From Bacteroidales bacterium (GTDB lineage: Bacteria; Bacteroidota; Bacteroidia; Bacteroidales; UBA932), in NCBI GenBank assembly GCA_004555145.1, contig SFJB01000101.1:1-5989 (forward strand): 5,989 nucleotides of DNA, read 5' to 3'. A model generated the notes under the pieces. That model was given only the letters and a program-made list of their open reading frames with translations. It was not told the origin of the DNA and made no database searches. Of the stretch, positions 1 to 5,989 are shown in pieces. The position numbers and the translations under genes are program-made. Numbering within the stretch: position 1 is the stretch's first letter; each line of letters begins with the position of its first letter.

Positions 1-360
1 AGGCAGGCCGGTGTAGCGGTCTGCATTGGCGTTCTGGCCGGGAGCGGAGTTGTAGTTTCTGAATATGGTAGCCAAAGCTTTGGCAATGTTGTCCGGATTG
101 GAAGTGCTTGACCAGTAATAGCCGAATTCAGGCTGGGTAACGGTAGTGCCGTTGTTGTAACCCTGATAAGGGAATACCAGAGTGTTGCCTGTCTTTGTGC
201 TTGTCAAAGTAATCTTTTTCGACCCAACCTGGTAGGTGCATACATTGAAGAGTTCCTGCCACTCGGCCCAGGTAGGAGTTCTCCACTCCCCTCCCCAGGT
301 GTTGCGCGCGGCATCATAGAGGACATCTCCGCTGTAATCATAGCCCGCAGGAAAAGGAAT
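1..360 (-). pseudogene. Displaced 3' part of the FISUMP domain of the frameshifted lipoprotein gene
   Basis: Reading the minus strand from 360 down to 1 gives 120 uninterrupted codons with no start of their own. They encode IPFPAGYDYSGDVLYDAARN, then WGGEWRTPTWAEWQELF, a beta-rich KKITLTSTKTGNTLVFP segment, FGYYWSSTSNP and finally RYTGLP at the window edge. These match in order the second half of the FISUMP domain of the neighbouring 548-aa paralogue (YDVAHAKW, KWRLPTEDEF, AYYLTSS, RYTGMLVRPV). The fragment therefore belongs to the gene starting at 1393, and only about the last ten residues of the domain should lie beyond the window. On its own it has no plausible start codon or ribosome binding site. 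Confidence 0.85.
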
Positions 361-1393
361 TGTTATAATTGGTGTACGAAGAATTACCGAATGAAGAGGT
401 GGTCTGGTTGACTCCCCACATGAAGCAGTGCCCGGCAAGGCCGCTGATGTTGTCGGCAGTGGCTGCCTCGTTGTCTTCAGCACCGAGATTGAAACTTGCC
501 CACATCACGGATGTTCCCATATCCACGGCAGTGGAATAAGGCACCTTGGGAGCATGCTCATCGAGGAAATAGCAATGCCCGGCCTCGGTGTTGATGGGGA
601 AGATATTCTTGCTGTTGCCGGTTTCGAACTTGTACAACTTCTTGTCTTTCACAAACTTGACGCAAACATCGAGCACGCAGCCCGGCTTGAAGAGAAAGCG
701 GAACTCGTCCTTTCCATCGGCAGTTCCCATCAGGTGAGGCGTAAAGTCCTTCCCGCTGAAGCTGTATTCATATTTCACGCTGCCGGAAGGAATGAAATAG
801 CGAAGCATGGCCATTACGTGGCCGAAACTCAAAGAAACGTTCTTTCCGCTGAGCGTCACCTTGCCGAAGCTGCAATCAGGCAAATTGCTGGCTACCAGAA
901 GGTCAAGACCGGTGTACTCCGTGCTCTGGTCGGACGGCAGATTTTTGTAGGCATCAGAAACAATAGCCTTGAGCCCGGCAAGATCGCTCACGTCCAGGTT
1001 CTTATCGTAAGGATAATAGGCAAAATAACCCTTGCCGCGGGACAGTATGTCCGAGAGTGGGTAATTGGAAGTGTTGTCTTCCGAGCTCCCGCTCTTGAAA
1101 ATGGACCACACGCTGCCACCCTTGTTGTCAAGTCCCGAGCAATAGACTTGCAAGTTGTTGGAAATGATATTGTCAGAGGCATCCAGGACGAAAAGGCCGA
1201 ACATATCCCCGACTTCAAATTCGCTGTGCTCCCCGTAGGCTCCGCCATAGGACACCTTGGTCTGTTGAATACCCTGCACATCGAGGATGCTCGCGTTCAG
1301 GCGCCAATCCCCGGAAGAGGGAACGAGGGCTTCGGGAGAGCATCCGAAGGCGCAAAGAAGGCTAATGAAGACTATGTAGGCAAATCTTTTCAT
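338..1393 (-). CDS. Fimbrillin-FISUMP lipoprotein, 5' part of a frameshifted gene (351 aa as read)
   Basis: Signal peptide with lipobox AFGC (Cys18), followed by SPEA. The fimbrillin region mirrors the upstream paralogue: QTKV at 44-47, FEVGDMFGLFVLD at 59-71, GYFAYYPY at 122-129, DQSTEYTGLDLLVAS at 155-169 and FGHVMA at 190-195. A FISUMP domain starts near residue 290 with VDMGTSVMWASFNLG and GHCFMWG, then the frame ends abruptly in SFSCGL and a TGA at 338-340. The expected continuation (WR-x-PT, YYWSST, RYTG) is found immediately downstream in the +1 frame, so the 351-aa product is a truncation within the FISUMP domain, not a natural end. One surplus base near 361 explains it. With that base removed the protein would have at least 464 residues and still run past position 1. 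Either the gene is a pseudogene or this is a sequence error; no long homopolymer is present at the site. Confidence 0.8.
   Translation of the reverse strand: MKRFAYIVFISLLCAFGCSPEALVPSSGDWRLNASILDVQGIQQTKVSYGGAYGEHSEFEVGDMFGLFVLDASDNIISNNLQVYCSGLDNKGGSVWSIFKSGSSEDNTSNYPLSDILSRGKGYFAYYPYDKNLDVSDLAGLKAIVSDAYKNLPSDQSTEYTGLDLLVASNLPDCSFGKVTLSGKNVSLSFGHVMAMLRYFIPSGSVKYEYSFSGKDFTPHLMGTADGKDEFRFLFKPGCVLDVCVKFVKDKKLYKFETGNSKNIFPINTEAGHCYFLDEHAPKVPYSTAVDMGTSVMWASFNLGAEDNEAATADNISGLAGHCFMWGVNQTTSSFGNSSYTNYNNSFSCGL
1390..1393 (-). other. ATGA stop-start overlap (translational coupling)
   Basis: The TGA ending the 548-aa gene (1390-1392) overlaps the ATG of the next gene (1391-1393). The upstream sequence CCTGATGAACAATGA has no strong Shine-Dalgarno element, so coupling to upstream translation is likely. 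This also supports the chosen start of the downstream gene. Confidence 0.8.
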
Positions 1394-3036
1394 TGTTCAT
1401 CAGGACTGTAAACAGGTCGTACAAGCATACCGGTGTAGCGGCTGCCTGTAACCTTGATGTTTTGCTCGGTGGTATTGAAATAAGCATAGGAGACACAGCG
1501 AAGAATACTTGGCGAAGCGCTGCTGGTCAGGTAATAGGCGGTTCCCGGATAGATAATCCCGGCATTTTTCTTTGTGTCACCCGAGTCGGTCAGATTGCCT
1601 TCCGCATCCTTTTCCGGCAGTATGGTGCCGTCCGTGTATCCTCCGGTGGACAGATAAATGACTTTTTTAGGGTTCTTCTTGCTCGTAACTTTAATCACAT
1701 TGTAAGTCAGCTTCCCCACGGGCTCTCCCATATAGCGCTGTTGAGTTTCGCTGTAAGTGGTTTCCAGCTCGAAGGTGCAGCCTGCAAACATGGCACGGAA
1801 CTCGTCTTCCGTAGGGAGCCTCCACTTGCCCCTCCACCATTTGGCGTGAGCCACGTCGTACTCCGTCTCCTTGATGGTGCCGCCCATAGGAGCAATCTTG
1901 TACTCTTTGTCGAAATAGTTGTTGTAGCCGTAGCCATGGTAGCCGGTCTTCCCGTTGTCATACTGGGTGAAAGTAGCTCCCCAGCAATAATAATCCCCTC
2001 TGGCAAACGGGTCTCTGGTCCCGGACTGGCCTCCCCTGTCCATCGAGGCGGGTGCGAAAGGATATGTTTCCCCCAAAGACTCCCCCAGATTGTACTTGGA
2101 CCACATCACCGTATGTCCCAGGGTGACTGTGTTGCCGTCCCTGTCCACAAACTCCACGTTGTTCAGTTCCAGATCCACTCCGTCCGTGTAAGGCACCAGG
2201 GGCTCTCCCTCGAAGGATATGGAGTACAGATGCCCCGCCTCTACGTCGAAACTGTGGCTGAAAAGACGCGAATTGTTCTCCTGAAGGCAGCCCACCAGTT
2301 TCACTGAAGGCGTAGTGCGTGGATTCACCAGATATCTATGCCTGAGCTCCTTATGTCCCTTGCTCGTACTTGCGCTGTATGTATTCTTCAATTTTAAACA
2401 CTCAGGAACGCTCCCCTCATACAGTTCCAAACGATAGAGCGGAGTCTCCCCGTCAGGCTCGAACTCGTTGTTGTAGAATATGGACACAGTGGCCATTTTG
2501 TGGCTCATCTCGAAACGCAGCACCCCCGCGAGAGGAGCAACACTGCCTTCGGAAGCAATCAGATCGCAGCTGTCGAACTTCTCCTTGGTGCTCTGGTCCT
2601 CGAGCAGGGCAAAATTCTCCAGGATATAATCAAGAGTGCAGCCATCCCACTTCGCATTGTAAGGATAGTAGGCGAAATATGTCGCACCATCCACCCTTTC
2701 CACAAAGTTGTAGCCGCTCTCATTTACAAACGATGACCATATGGCTCCGTTTTCAACTATATCCTTCTGATACTCGAACCTTACGTTATTGCATACAGGC
2801 AGAATGTTGCCATTCTTGTCGATTCCTGTAACCCCTATCACATCGCCTGGTTCAAAACTGGTAAGATAACCGTTGTTCACAGCCTTGGTCTGAGGGCGGG
2901 AGTCATCGCTGAACGGATGAGTCGCCGCACGGATATAGAGCCTGTCGCTCTGCTCCGGCGCAAGCTCCTCCCTGCTGCACGAGAACAACAGCGGCAGCAG
3001 TGCAAAAAGTATGGCTATCTTTCTAAAAGCGGTCAT
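1390..3036 (-). CDS. Fimbrillin-family lipoprotein with C-terminal FISUMP domain, 548 aa
   Basis: The signal peptide ends in LLFSC with Cys20; SREE follows, an acidic patch of the kind linked to surface export. Residues about 21-286 are an Mfa-like fimbrillin region: QTKA at 49-52, FEPGDVIGV at 61-69, YFAYYPY at 120-126, DQST at 147-150, a CDLIAS segment and SHKMA at 178-182. These are landmarks of the family. Residues about 287-548 are a FISUMP (Fib_succ_major) domain: HTVMWSKYNLG (308-318), GDYYCWG (347-353), YDVAHAKW then KWRLPTEDEF (404-413), AYYLTSS and GSRYTGMLVRPV (531-542). This order is the hallmark of the domain. Some databases group FISUMP with C-type-lectin-like folds, so a ligand-binding tip role is plausible but unproven. 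The gene overlaps both neighbours by ATGA and is clearly paralogous to the next gene along the whole length. Confidence 0.87.
   Translation of the reverse strand: MTAFRKIAILFALLPLLFSCSREELAPEQSDRLYIRAATHPFSDDSRPQTKAVNNGYLTSFEPGDVIGVTGIDKNGNILPVCNNVRFEYQKDIVENGAIWSSFVNESGYNFVERVDGATYFAYYPYNAKWDGCTLDYILENFALLEDQSTKEKFDSCDLIASEGSVAPLAGVLRFEMSHKMATVSIFYNNEFEPDGETPLYRLELYEGSVPECLKLKNTYSASTSKGHKELRHRYLVNPRTTPSVKLVGCLQENNSRLFSHSFDVEAGHLYSISFEGEPLVPYTDGVDLELNNVEFVDRDGNTVTLGHTVMWSKYNLGESLGETYPFAPASMDRGGQSGTRDPFARGDYYCWGATFTQYDNGKTGYHGYGYNNYFDKEYKIAPMGGTIKETEYDVAHAKWWRGKWRLPTEDEFRAMFAGCTFELETTYSETQQRYMGEPVGKLTYNVIKVTSKKNPKKVIYLSTGGYTDGTILPEKDAEGNLTDSGDTKKNAGIIYPGTAYYLTSSASPSILRCVSYAYFNTTEQNIKVTGSRYTGMLVRPVYSPDEQ
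3033..3036 (-). other. ATGA stop-start overlap (translational coupling)
   Basis: The TGA of the 575-aa lipoprotein gene (3033-3035) and the ATG of the 548-aa gene (3034-3036) share bases in ATGA. No separate strong ribosome binding site precedes the second start, which favours coupled reinitiation and similar amounts of the two products. Confidence 0.8.
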
Positions 3037-4760
3037 AGTATGGCTCTAACTGTGTAATTGTCTGATTTTGACTTCGGTATAAATTCGTAATAAGCAGTTC
3101 CCTCGTTAAGCCCCGGAGTAAAATCGGAAAAGCTGCTGACTTCCCCAACGACAGTCTCCACTTGGGAGAAAGCGAAATGCAGGATGTAGCCCTCCGAAGA
3201 GTTCGCCTCGTCCCTGGTCCAGTAATTGCCATGGAAAGTGCGGTGTATAACCGTGCTGCCGTCCTCAGGGTAAGTGGTATTCTCCTCCCTATCTCCGGAA
3301 CAAGGCAGGAATATGGATGCGCCCGTATTGGCCTTGCTCTTGATTCTGAGCCCGAACACTCCCGACTCCACATCCTTGCAAGGTTCTATATCGCAATTTT
3401 CCGCATTGAAGAGCTGCTTAAAATCGTCCTGGGTAGGAGTCTTCCATTTGAAATCAGTGATATTGTCGTAGTATATGGCAAGATAATCGCTATCGGAAGC
3501 ATCCGTCGGGGTTACCTCTGTCCATTTGAAGAAACGGTCGGTCGCGCTGTAAAGGTATTCACCCAGATTGCATTCCGCCCACATAGGACCGTCCTCGAAC
3601 ATCTTCATAAAGCCGTAGGTGTAGAGATTATGCCTGTCCTGAACCCAGTAACTGATGTTGGCTTTCACATCCGCAGTAATGTCCACAATAGGCAGGTAGA
3701 ACGAATCCTTGAGCCAATCCGCAATGCTCACACCCTCGAGTTCCACGGAGCTCTCGCCCAGGCTGAAATTGAAGTTGTAAATCTTGTTGCTGGCAAAGCG
3801 CTTGTCAGAAACGCTGCGGAAAAAGTCCGCTGCCGGAATATTGAAAGTGTAGGTTTTCTTACTCGTCTCCAGGATGAAAGCCAGAGTTGCGCCCTGCATC
3901 GAGTCCTCGTTGTCAAACGGGAGGCAGAGGGCATAGTAAGTTCCCTTGTGTACAGTCTCCCCGGCCTTTGCAAGGATGGTCTCGCCGTGCCCCCAGTTGA
4001 TGGAGGTCTTTATAGTATTGAAGTAGCCGCTCTTGTCCGCAGGCTCTTCTACGCTCACGTCCGCTCCTCCCGTATTCCAGCAGAGCCTGTCCGGGAAGAG
4101 TTTGTCGCAAGTGATTTTCACGGACTCCAGCACCATATCCGCATCAGTGTTGTTGCTTACATTAAAGCGAAAAATGGCAGGGATTGCCGTGAAGGTGGTG
4201 GAGTTGGCCACAAAGTTTTTCTCAGATGCGGATGGAACGGACTTTACAGTGGATTCGCCGCGTATATAGCAATAAGGTTCGAATTCCTCCAGCGCCCCGC
4301 CCTTGCTCTGTTCGAAGAGCGAAGGCATTGAGAACTCGACCGTCACGCTCTCCGCTGAGGCCGCGGTGCTGCATAGGGCGGAGCCGTTCACCGGCGAAAG
4401 GAAGAAAAGAGGGTCTTCCGCCTGTGCTGCACTGTTCTCCAGCGAACGCTCCGAGCACGCCCTGAGAGCCTTGTTGGGATAGGCTGGATCGATCAGGGAT
4501 ATATGCATAGGCGACCAGTACCCGCCGCCGGTCCATTGCACGGGCGCGGCACCATGGCCGACAACGGCAATCATAGCGCTGCCCACGTCCCAGACAAAGG
4601 AGGCGGTGCCGTTCACATCTTCGAAATGCGCCTTGGTCTGCGGCTGGGGCAGAGCCATTTCCACGCGGGAAGGTTCCTGGAGCGTAGGCGCTTCCTCCTT
4701 CGGGCTGCAAGCCGAAAGAAGCGCAAGGGCAAGAAGATATGTCACACTCCTTAAATTCAT
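3033..4760 (-). CDS. Fimbrillin-like lipoprotein with divergent C-terminal FISUMP domain, 575 aa
   Basis: The signal peptide has lipobox LSAC with Cys18, followed by SPKEE, an acidic patch compatible with surface export. The N-terminal two-thirds looks like a fimbrillin: QTKA at 41-44, SFVWDVG soon after, then FTAIPAIFRFNVSNN and a NKIYNFNF strand. From about residue 384 a FISUMP-type (Fib_succ_major) domain follows: MWAECNLG (393-400), FKWKTPTQDDFKQLF (437-451), NYWT, GYILHFAF (524-531) and a terminal YTVRAIL. This domain is more degenerate than in the two following paralogues: FKW replaces the usual WG motif, WKTPT replaces WR-x-PT, and VRAI replaces VRPV. The ATG lies 3 bp after the upstream stop codon, in AAAGGATG, so AGG abuts the start and translation is probably coupled. 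The likely role is an accessory or tip subunit of a type V-like pilus, inferred from context. The function of the FISUMP domain is not established. Confidence 0.82.
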   Translation of the reverse strand: MNLRSVTYLLALALLSACSPKEEAPTLQEPSRVEMALPQPQTKAHFEDVNGTASFVWDVGSAMIAVVGHGAAPVQWTGGGYWSPMHISLIDPAYPNKALRACSERSLENSAAQAEDPLFFLSPVNGSALCSTAASAESVTVEFSMPSLFEQSKGGALEEFEPYCYIRGESTVKSVPSASEKNFVANSTTFTAIPAIFRFNVSNNTDADMVLESVKITCDKLFPDRLCWNTGGADVSVEEPADKSGYFNTIKTSINWGHGETILAKAGETVHKGTYYALCLPFDNEDSMQGATLAFILETSKKTYTFNIPAADFFRSVSDKRFASNKIYNFNFSLGESSVELEGVSIADWLKDSFYLPIVDITADVKANISYWVQDRHNLYTYGFMKMFEDGPMWAECNLGEYLYSATDRFFKWTEVTPTDASDSDYLAIYYDNITDFKWKTPTQDDFKQLFNAENCDIEPCKDVESGVFGLRIKSKANTGASIFLPCSGDREENTTYPEDGSTVIHRTFHGNYWTRDEANSSEGYILHFAFSQVETVVGEVSSFSDFTPGLNEGTAYYEFIPKSKSDNYTVRAIL

Positions 4761-4763
4761 CCT

Positions 4764-5714
4764 TTAACTGAAATTATGGTTTCCGCCATCCCCGGGGGTT
4801 TCACCGATAAACAAGCATTCCTCTGTTCCGAGGAAGACCAGCCTGGCCTCGTTCGTGAACTCGAAGCGGAAAAGATATGACCTGCCCGCTTCCCATCCCT
4901 TGGAGATGGTGAAGTACACTTCATACGGAACTTCATCTATAATCGCGCTCATCTTCCACTGCCCCTTGGCGGAGGCCTGCGGGATGAGATACCATGGGCT
5001 CTGCGTCTGCACCGCCTGCGCGGTGCCTGCCGGAACCGTTACATCGGGGAAGGCAAGAGGGTAGGAGCTCTGCGCATCCTCGCTCAAGGCCTTGACACTC
5101 ACGGCAGGGCGGTCCCAGTCGTACTGCAGTTCCAATTTCCCGGAAGTAGCGTAGTAAGCGCCGCTTGGAGGAGTGAGCTTTATGTCCGTTATGCTCACGT
5201 TCACCGAGGATGCGCATTTGAAGGCGAGGTTCAGCTTCGCATTGGCATAGACAAAGGCGAGGTTCACCGTGCTTCCAAAGGCCGGATCGCCACGTTTTAT
5301 AAGACAAGGCTCGCTGAAAAGCGAGGTCTCGCTTATGGAGGTGGTGGCCTTCACATCCAATGTGAGGGAACTTGGGCCTATTGCCGCGACTTTTGCGAGC
5401 GGCGCACCAGCGTGGAAGCGATATAGGGAGGCGGAGTAGCTCCAGTACTGGAGTTCCTGGTCTCCGGTGTCGTCGATCCCGGTGTAGCACCATCCTAGGG
5501 CGGGAACATGGAAGACTTTGTAGCCTGGCATTATGTTGCTGCCACTTTCCGCCAGACAGTAGCCCCACACCCGGAAGTCCTCGTGGTAGGAGGACAGCCC
5601 GACCTTGGTCTGCACGTCGGTGAAGACCAGAGGGGTGTCCGCAGGAACTTCCTTCCGGCAGGCCACAAGGCCCGTCAGAAGAATTGTCAGGAGTATGAGT
5701 CTGTCTCTTTTCAT
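4764..5714 (-). CDS. Fimbrillin-family surface lipoprotein, 316 aa, pilus accessory subunit
   Basis: Residues 1-19 form a lipoprotein signal: two basic residues, a Leu/Ile-rich core and the lipobox LVAC with Cys19. RKE follows, so acidic and basic residues lie near the start of the mature protein, as in many Bacteroidota surface lipoproteins. The mature part has features of the Mfa-like fimbrillin family (PF13149-type): QTKV at 35-38, FRVWGYC at 47-53, GWCYTG at 74-79, YWSYSASLYRF at 90-100, and GWEAGRSYLFRF near 273-284 before a short C-terminal strand. Length is close to that of single-module fimbrillins and FimB-like anchors (about 300 aa). Unlike the three genes after it, it has no FISUMP domain, and its last residues (GDGGNHNFS) lack the Trp-containing polymerisation strand of the upstream fimbrillin. 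Its place directly after the stalk gene matches FimB or Mfa2 anchors, but I do not see enough to call it an anchor. An adaptor subunit is equally possible. Confidence 0.8.
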   Translation of the reverse strand: MKRDRLILLTILLTGLVACRKEVPADTPLVFTDVQTKVGLSSYHEDFRVWGYCLAESGSNIMPGYKVFHVPALGWCYTGIDDTGDQELQYWSYSASLYRFHAGAPLAKVAAIGPSSLTLDVKATTSISETSLFSEPCLIKRGDPAFGSTVNLAFVYANAKLNLAFKCASSVNVSITDIKLTPPSGAYYATSGKLELQYDWDRPAVSVKALSEDAQSSYPLAFPDVTVPAGTAQAVQTQSPWYLIPQASAKGQWKMSAIIDEVPYEVYFTISKGWEAGRSYLFRFEFTNEARLVFLGTEECLFIGETPGDGGNHNFS

Positions 5715-5757
5715 TCTTTGCAGCCGCCAGGGCGGTCAAGCCCGGACGGTTAATATA
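5715..5757 (-). other. 43-bp intergenic gap with small GC-rich hairpins
   Basis: This is the only real gap between genes in the window. Read on the minus strand it holds two short, mutually exclusive stems: GGGC pairing with GCCC across TTGACC, and CCGC pairing with GCGG across CCTG (5724-5735). No run of T follows either stem, so it is not a standard intrinsic terminator. No clear Bacteroides-type -7 promoter element (TAnnTTTG) is seen. The sequence before the next ATG is GCAAAGA, without a strong Shine-Dalgarno match, as is usual in Bacteroidota. It could be a processing or attenuation site that lowers accessory gene expression relative to the stalk subunit, but the stems are only 4 bp. Confidence 0.25.
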
Positions 5758-5989
5758 TTAAAGGTCGATTGTGATTTCAGTCTCAGGAGCCCAAGTGCTA
5801 ACATTAGCGTTGAATGTGATGGCTCCACCGATGATAGGCTTACCCTTATCACTAACAGCATCTCCATCACCATTGATATCTGAAGGAACTTCAGGATCTA
5901 CATAACCTGCACCATTATTCTGGAAGAACTTGATAAGGAAGGTGTACTTGTGTCCCTTCACAAACTCCGTTACTCCCGAAACAGGAACT
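5758..5989 (-). CDS. Fimbrillin, probable major pilus (stalk) subunit, C-terminal part only
   Basis: The reading frame is open from the window edge (first full codon at 5988-5986) to a TAA at 5758-5760, so the N-terminus and signal peptide lie outside the window. The visible 77 residues include a beta-rich stretch (HKYTFLIKF), a Gly/Asp-rich loop containing DINGDGD, and a terminal segment AITFNANVSTW followed by an alternating acidic and hydrophobic end. An ending with a conserved Trp before a last beta strand is typical of fimbrillins of the FimA/Mfa1 type. In type V pili the C-terminal strands take part in subunit polymerisation, so a structural role is inferred. Codons are strongly biased to GGT, GCT, GTT and AAG, unlike the GGC/GCC/GTC-rich genes downstream, which suits a highly expressed stalk protein. 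A GTG at 5959-5961 is internal and not a start. The family call is fairly safe. 'Major subunit' is inferred from position and codon bias. Confidence 0.72.
   Translation of the reverse strand, partial: VPVSGVTEFVKGHKYTFLIKFFQNNGAGYVDPEVPSDINGDGDAVSDKGKPIIGGAITFNANVSTWAPETEITIDL

Noticed and set aside
338..380. Programmed ribosomal frameshifting joining the two halves of the last gene
   Set aside because: No recognisable slippery site with a slow codon or stimulatory structure is seen, and no such mechanism is known to me for this family; mutation or sequence error is simpler.
428..1411. Long plus-strand open frame of 327 codons
   Set aside because: It is antisense to the fimbrillin-FISUMP gene, has no recognisable domain or signal peptide, and the opposite strand carries family motifs throughout.
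1393..2307. Plus-strand open frame of 304 codons
   Set aside because: Antisense to the FISUMP half of the 548-aa lipoprotein, with no recognisable motif and low-complexity composition typical of a shadow frame.
3162..4331. Plus-strand open frame of 389 codons
   Set aside because: Antisense to the 575-aa lipoprotein, which has a clear lipobox, fimbrillin landmarks and operon spacing.
5724..5735. Intrinsic terminator after the fimbrillin gene
   Set aside because: The stem is only 4-5 bp and no T-run follows it on the minus strand.
4933..5739. Minus-strand open frame of 268 codons overlapping the 316-aa lipoprotein in another frame
   Set aside because: Rich in Arg, Gly, Cys and His with no lipobox or domain, while the competing frame has a lipoprotein signal and fimbrillin motifs.
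5758..5961. Separate 67-residue small gene starting at a GTG
   Set aside because: The frame stays open upstream to the window edge and the sequence is a fimbrillin C-terminus, so the GTG is an internal Val codon.

Overview
The window looks like Bacteroidales DNA (Bacteroidota), probably from a gut or oral commensal. All supported genes are on the minus strand. They form a tight run of fimbrillin-type lipoproteins with short hydrophobic signal peptides, a lipobox cysteine and acidic residues just after it, which is typical of surface lipoproteins in this phylum. The genus cannot be resolved. No tRNA, rRNA, mobile element, CRISPR array or convincing terminator is visible.

Layout, read in the direction of transcription (high to low coordinates). 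(1) 5989-5758: the C-terminal end of a fimbrillin, probably the main pilus subunit, with a C-terminal strand of the polymerising type and an EF-hand-like Asp/Asn/Gly loop. (2) A 43-bp gap, then 5714-4764: a 316-aa fimbrillin-family lipoprotein. (3) After 3 bp, 4760-3033: a 575-aa lipoprotein with a fimbrillin-like N-terminal part and a divergent C-terminal FISUMP-type domain (Fibrobacter succinogenes major paralogous domain, Fib_succ_major). (4) Overlapping by ATGA, 3036-1390: a 548-aa lipoprotein of the same architecture with a well-conserved FISUMP domain. (5) Again overlapping by ATGA, 1393 to beyond position 1: a third protein of this architecture, whose frame is broken near position 361. 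The rest of its FISUMP domain reads cleanly in the +1 frame to the window edge.

The order, a stalk-like subunit followed by several lipoprotein accessory subunits, resembles type V pilus loci such as fim and mfa of Porphyromonas gingivalis. By analogy the products would be exported as lipoproteins, moved to the outer surface and assembled into a fibre. The accessory proteins would serve as anchor, adaptor or tip components. Three consecutive fimbrillin-FISUMP fusions suggest a small paralogous set of candidate tip adhesins. That role is inferred from architecture and context and is not shown by the sequence. The anchor subunit is not identified with confidence; the 316-aa protein is a candidate from position only.

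There is no stretch over 300 bases without coding sequence. The longest non-coding interval is the 43-bp gap after the fimbrillin gene.
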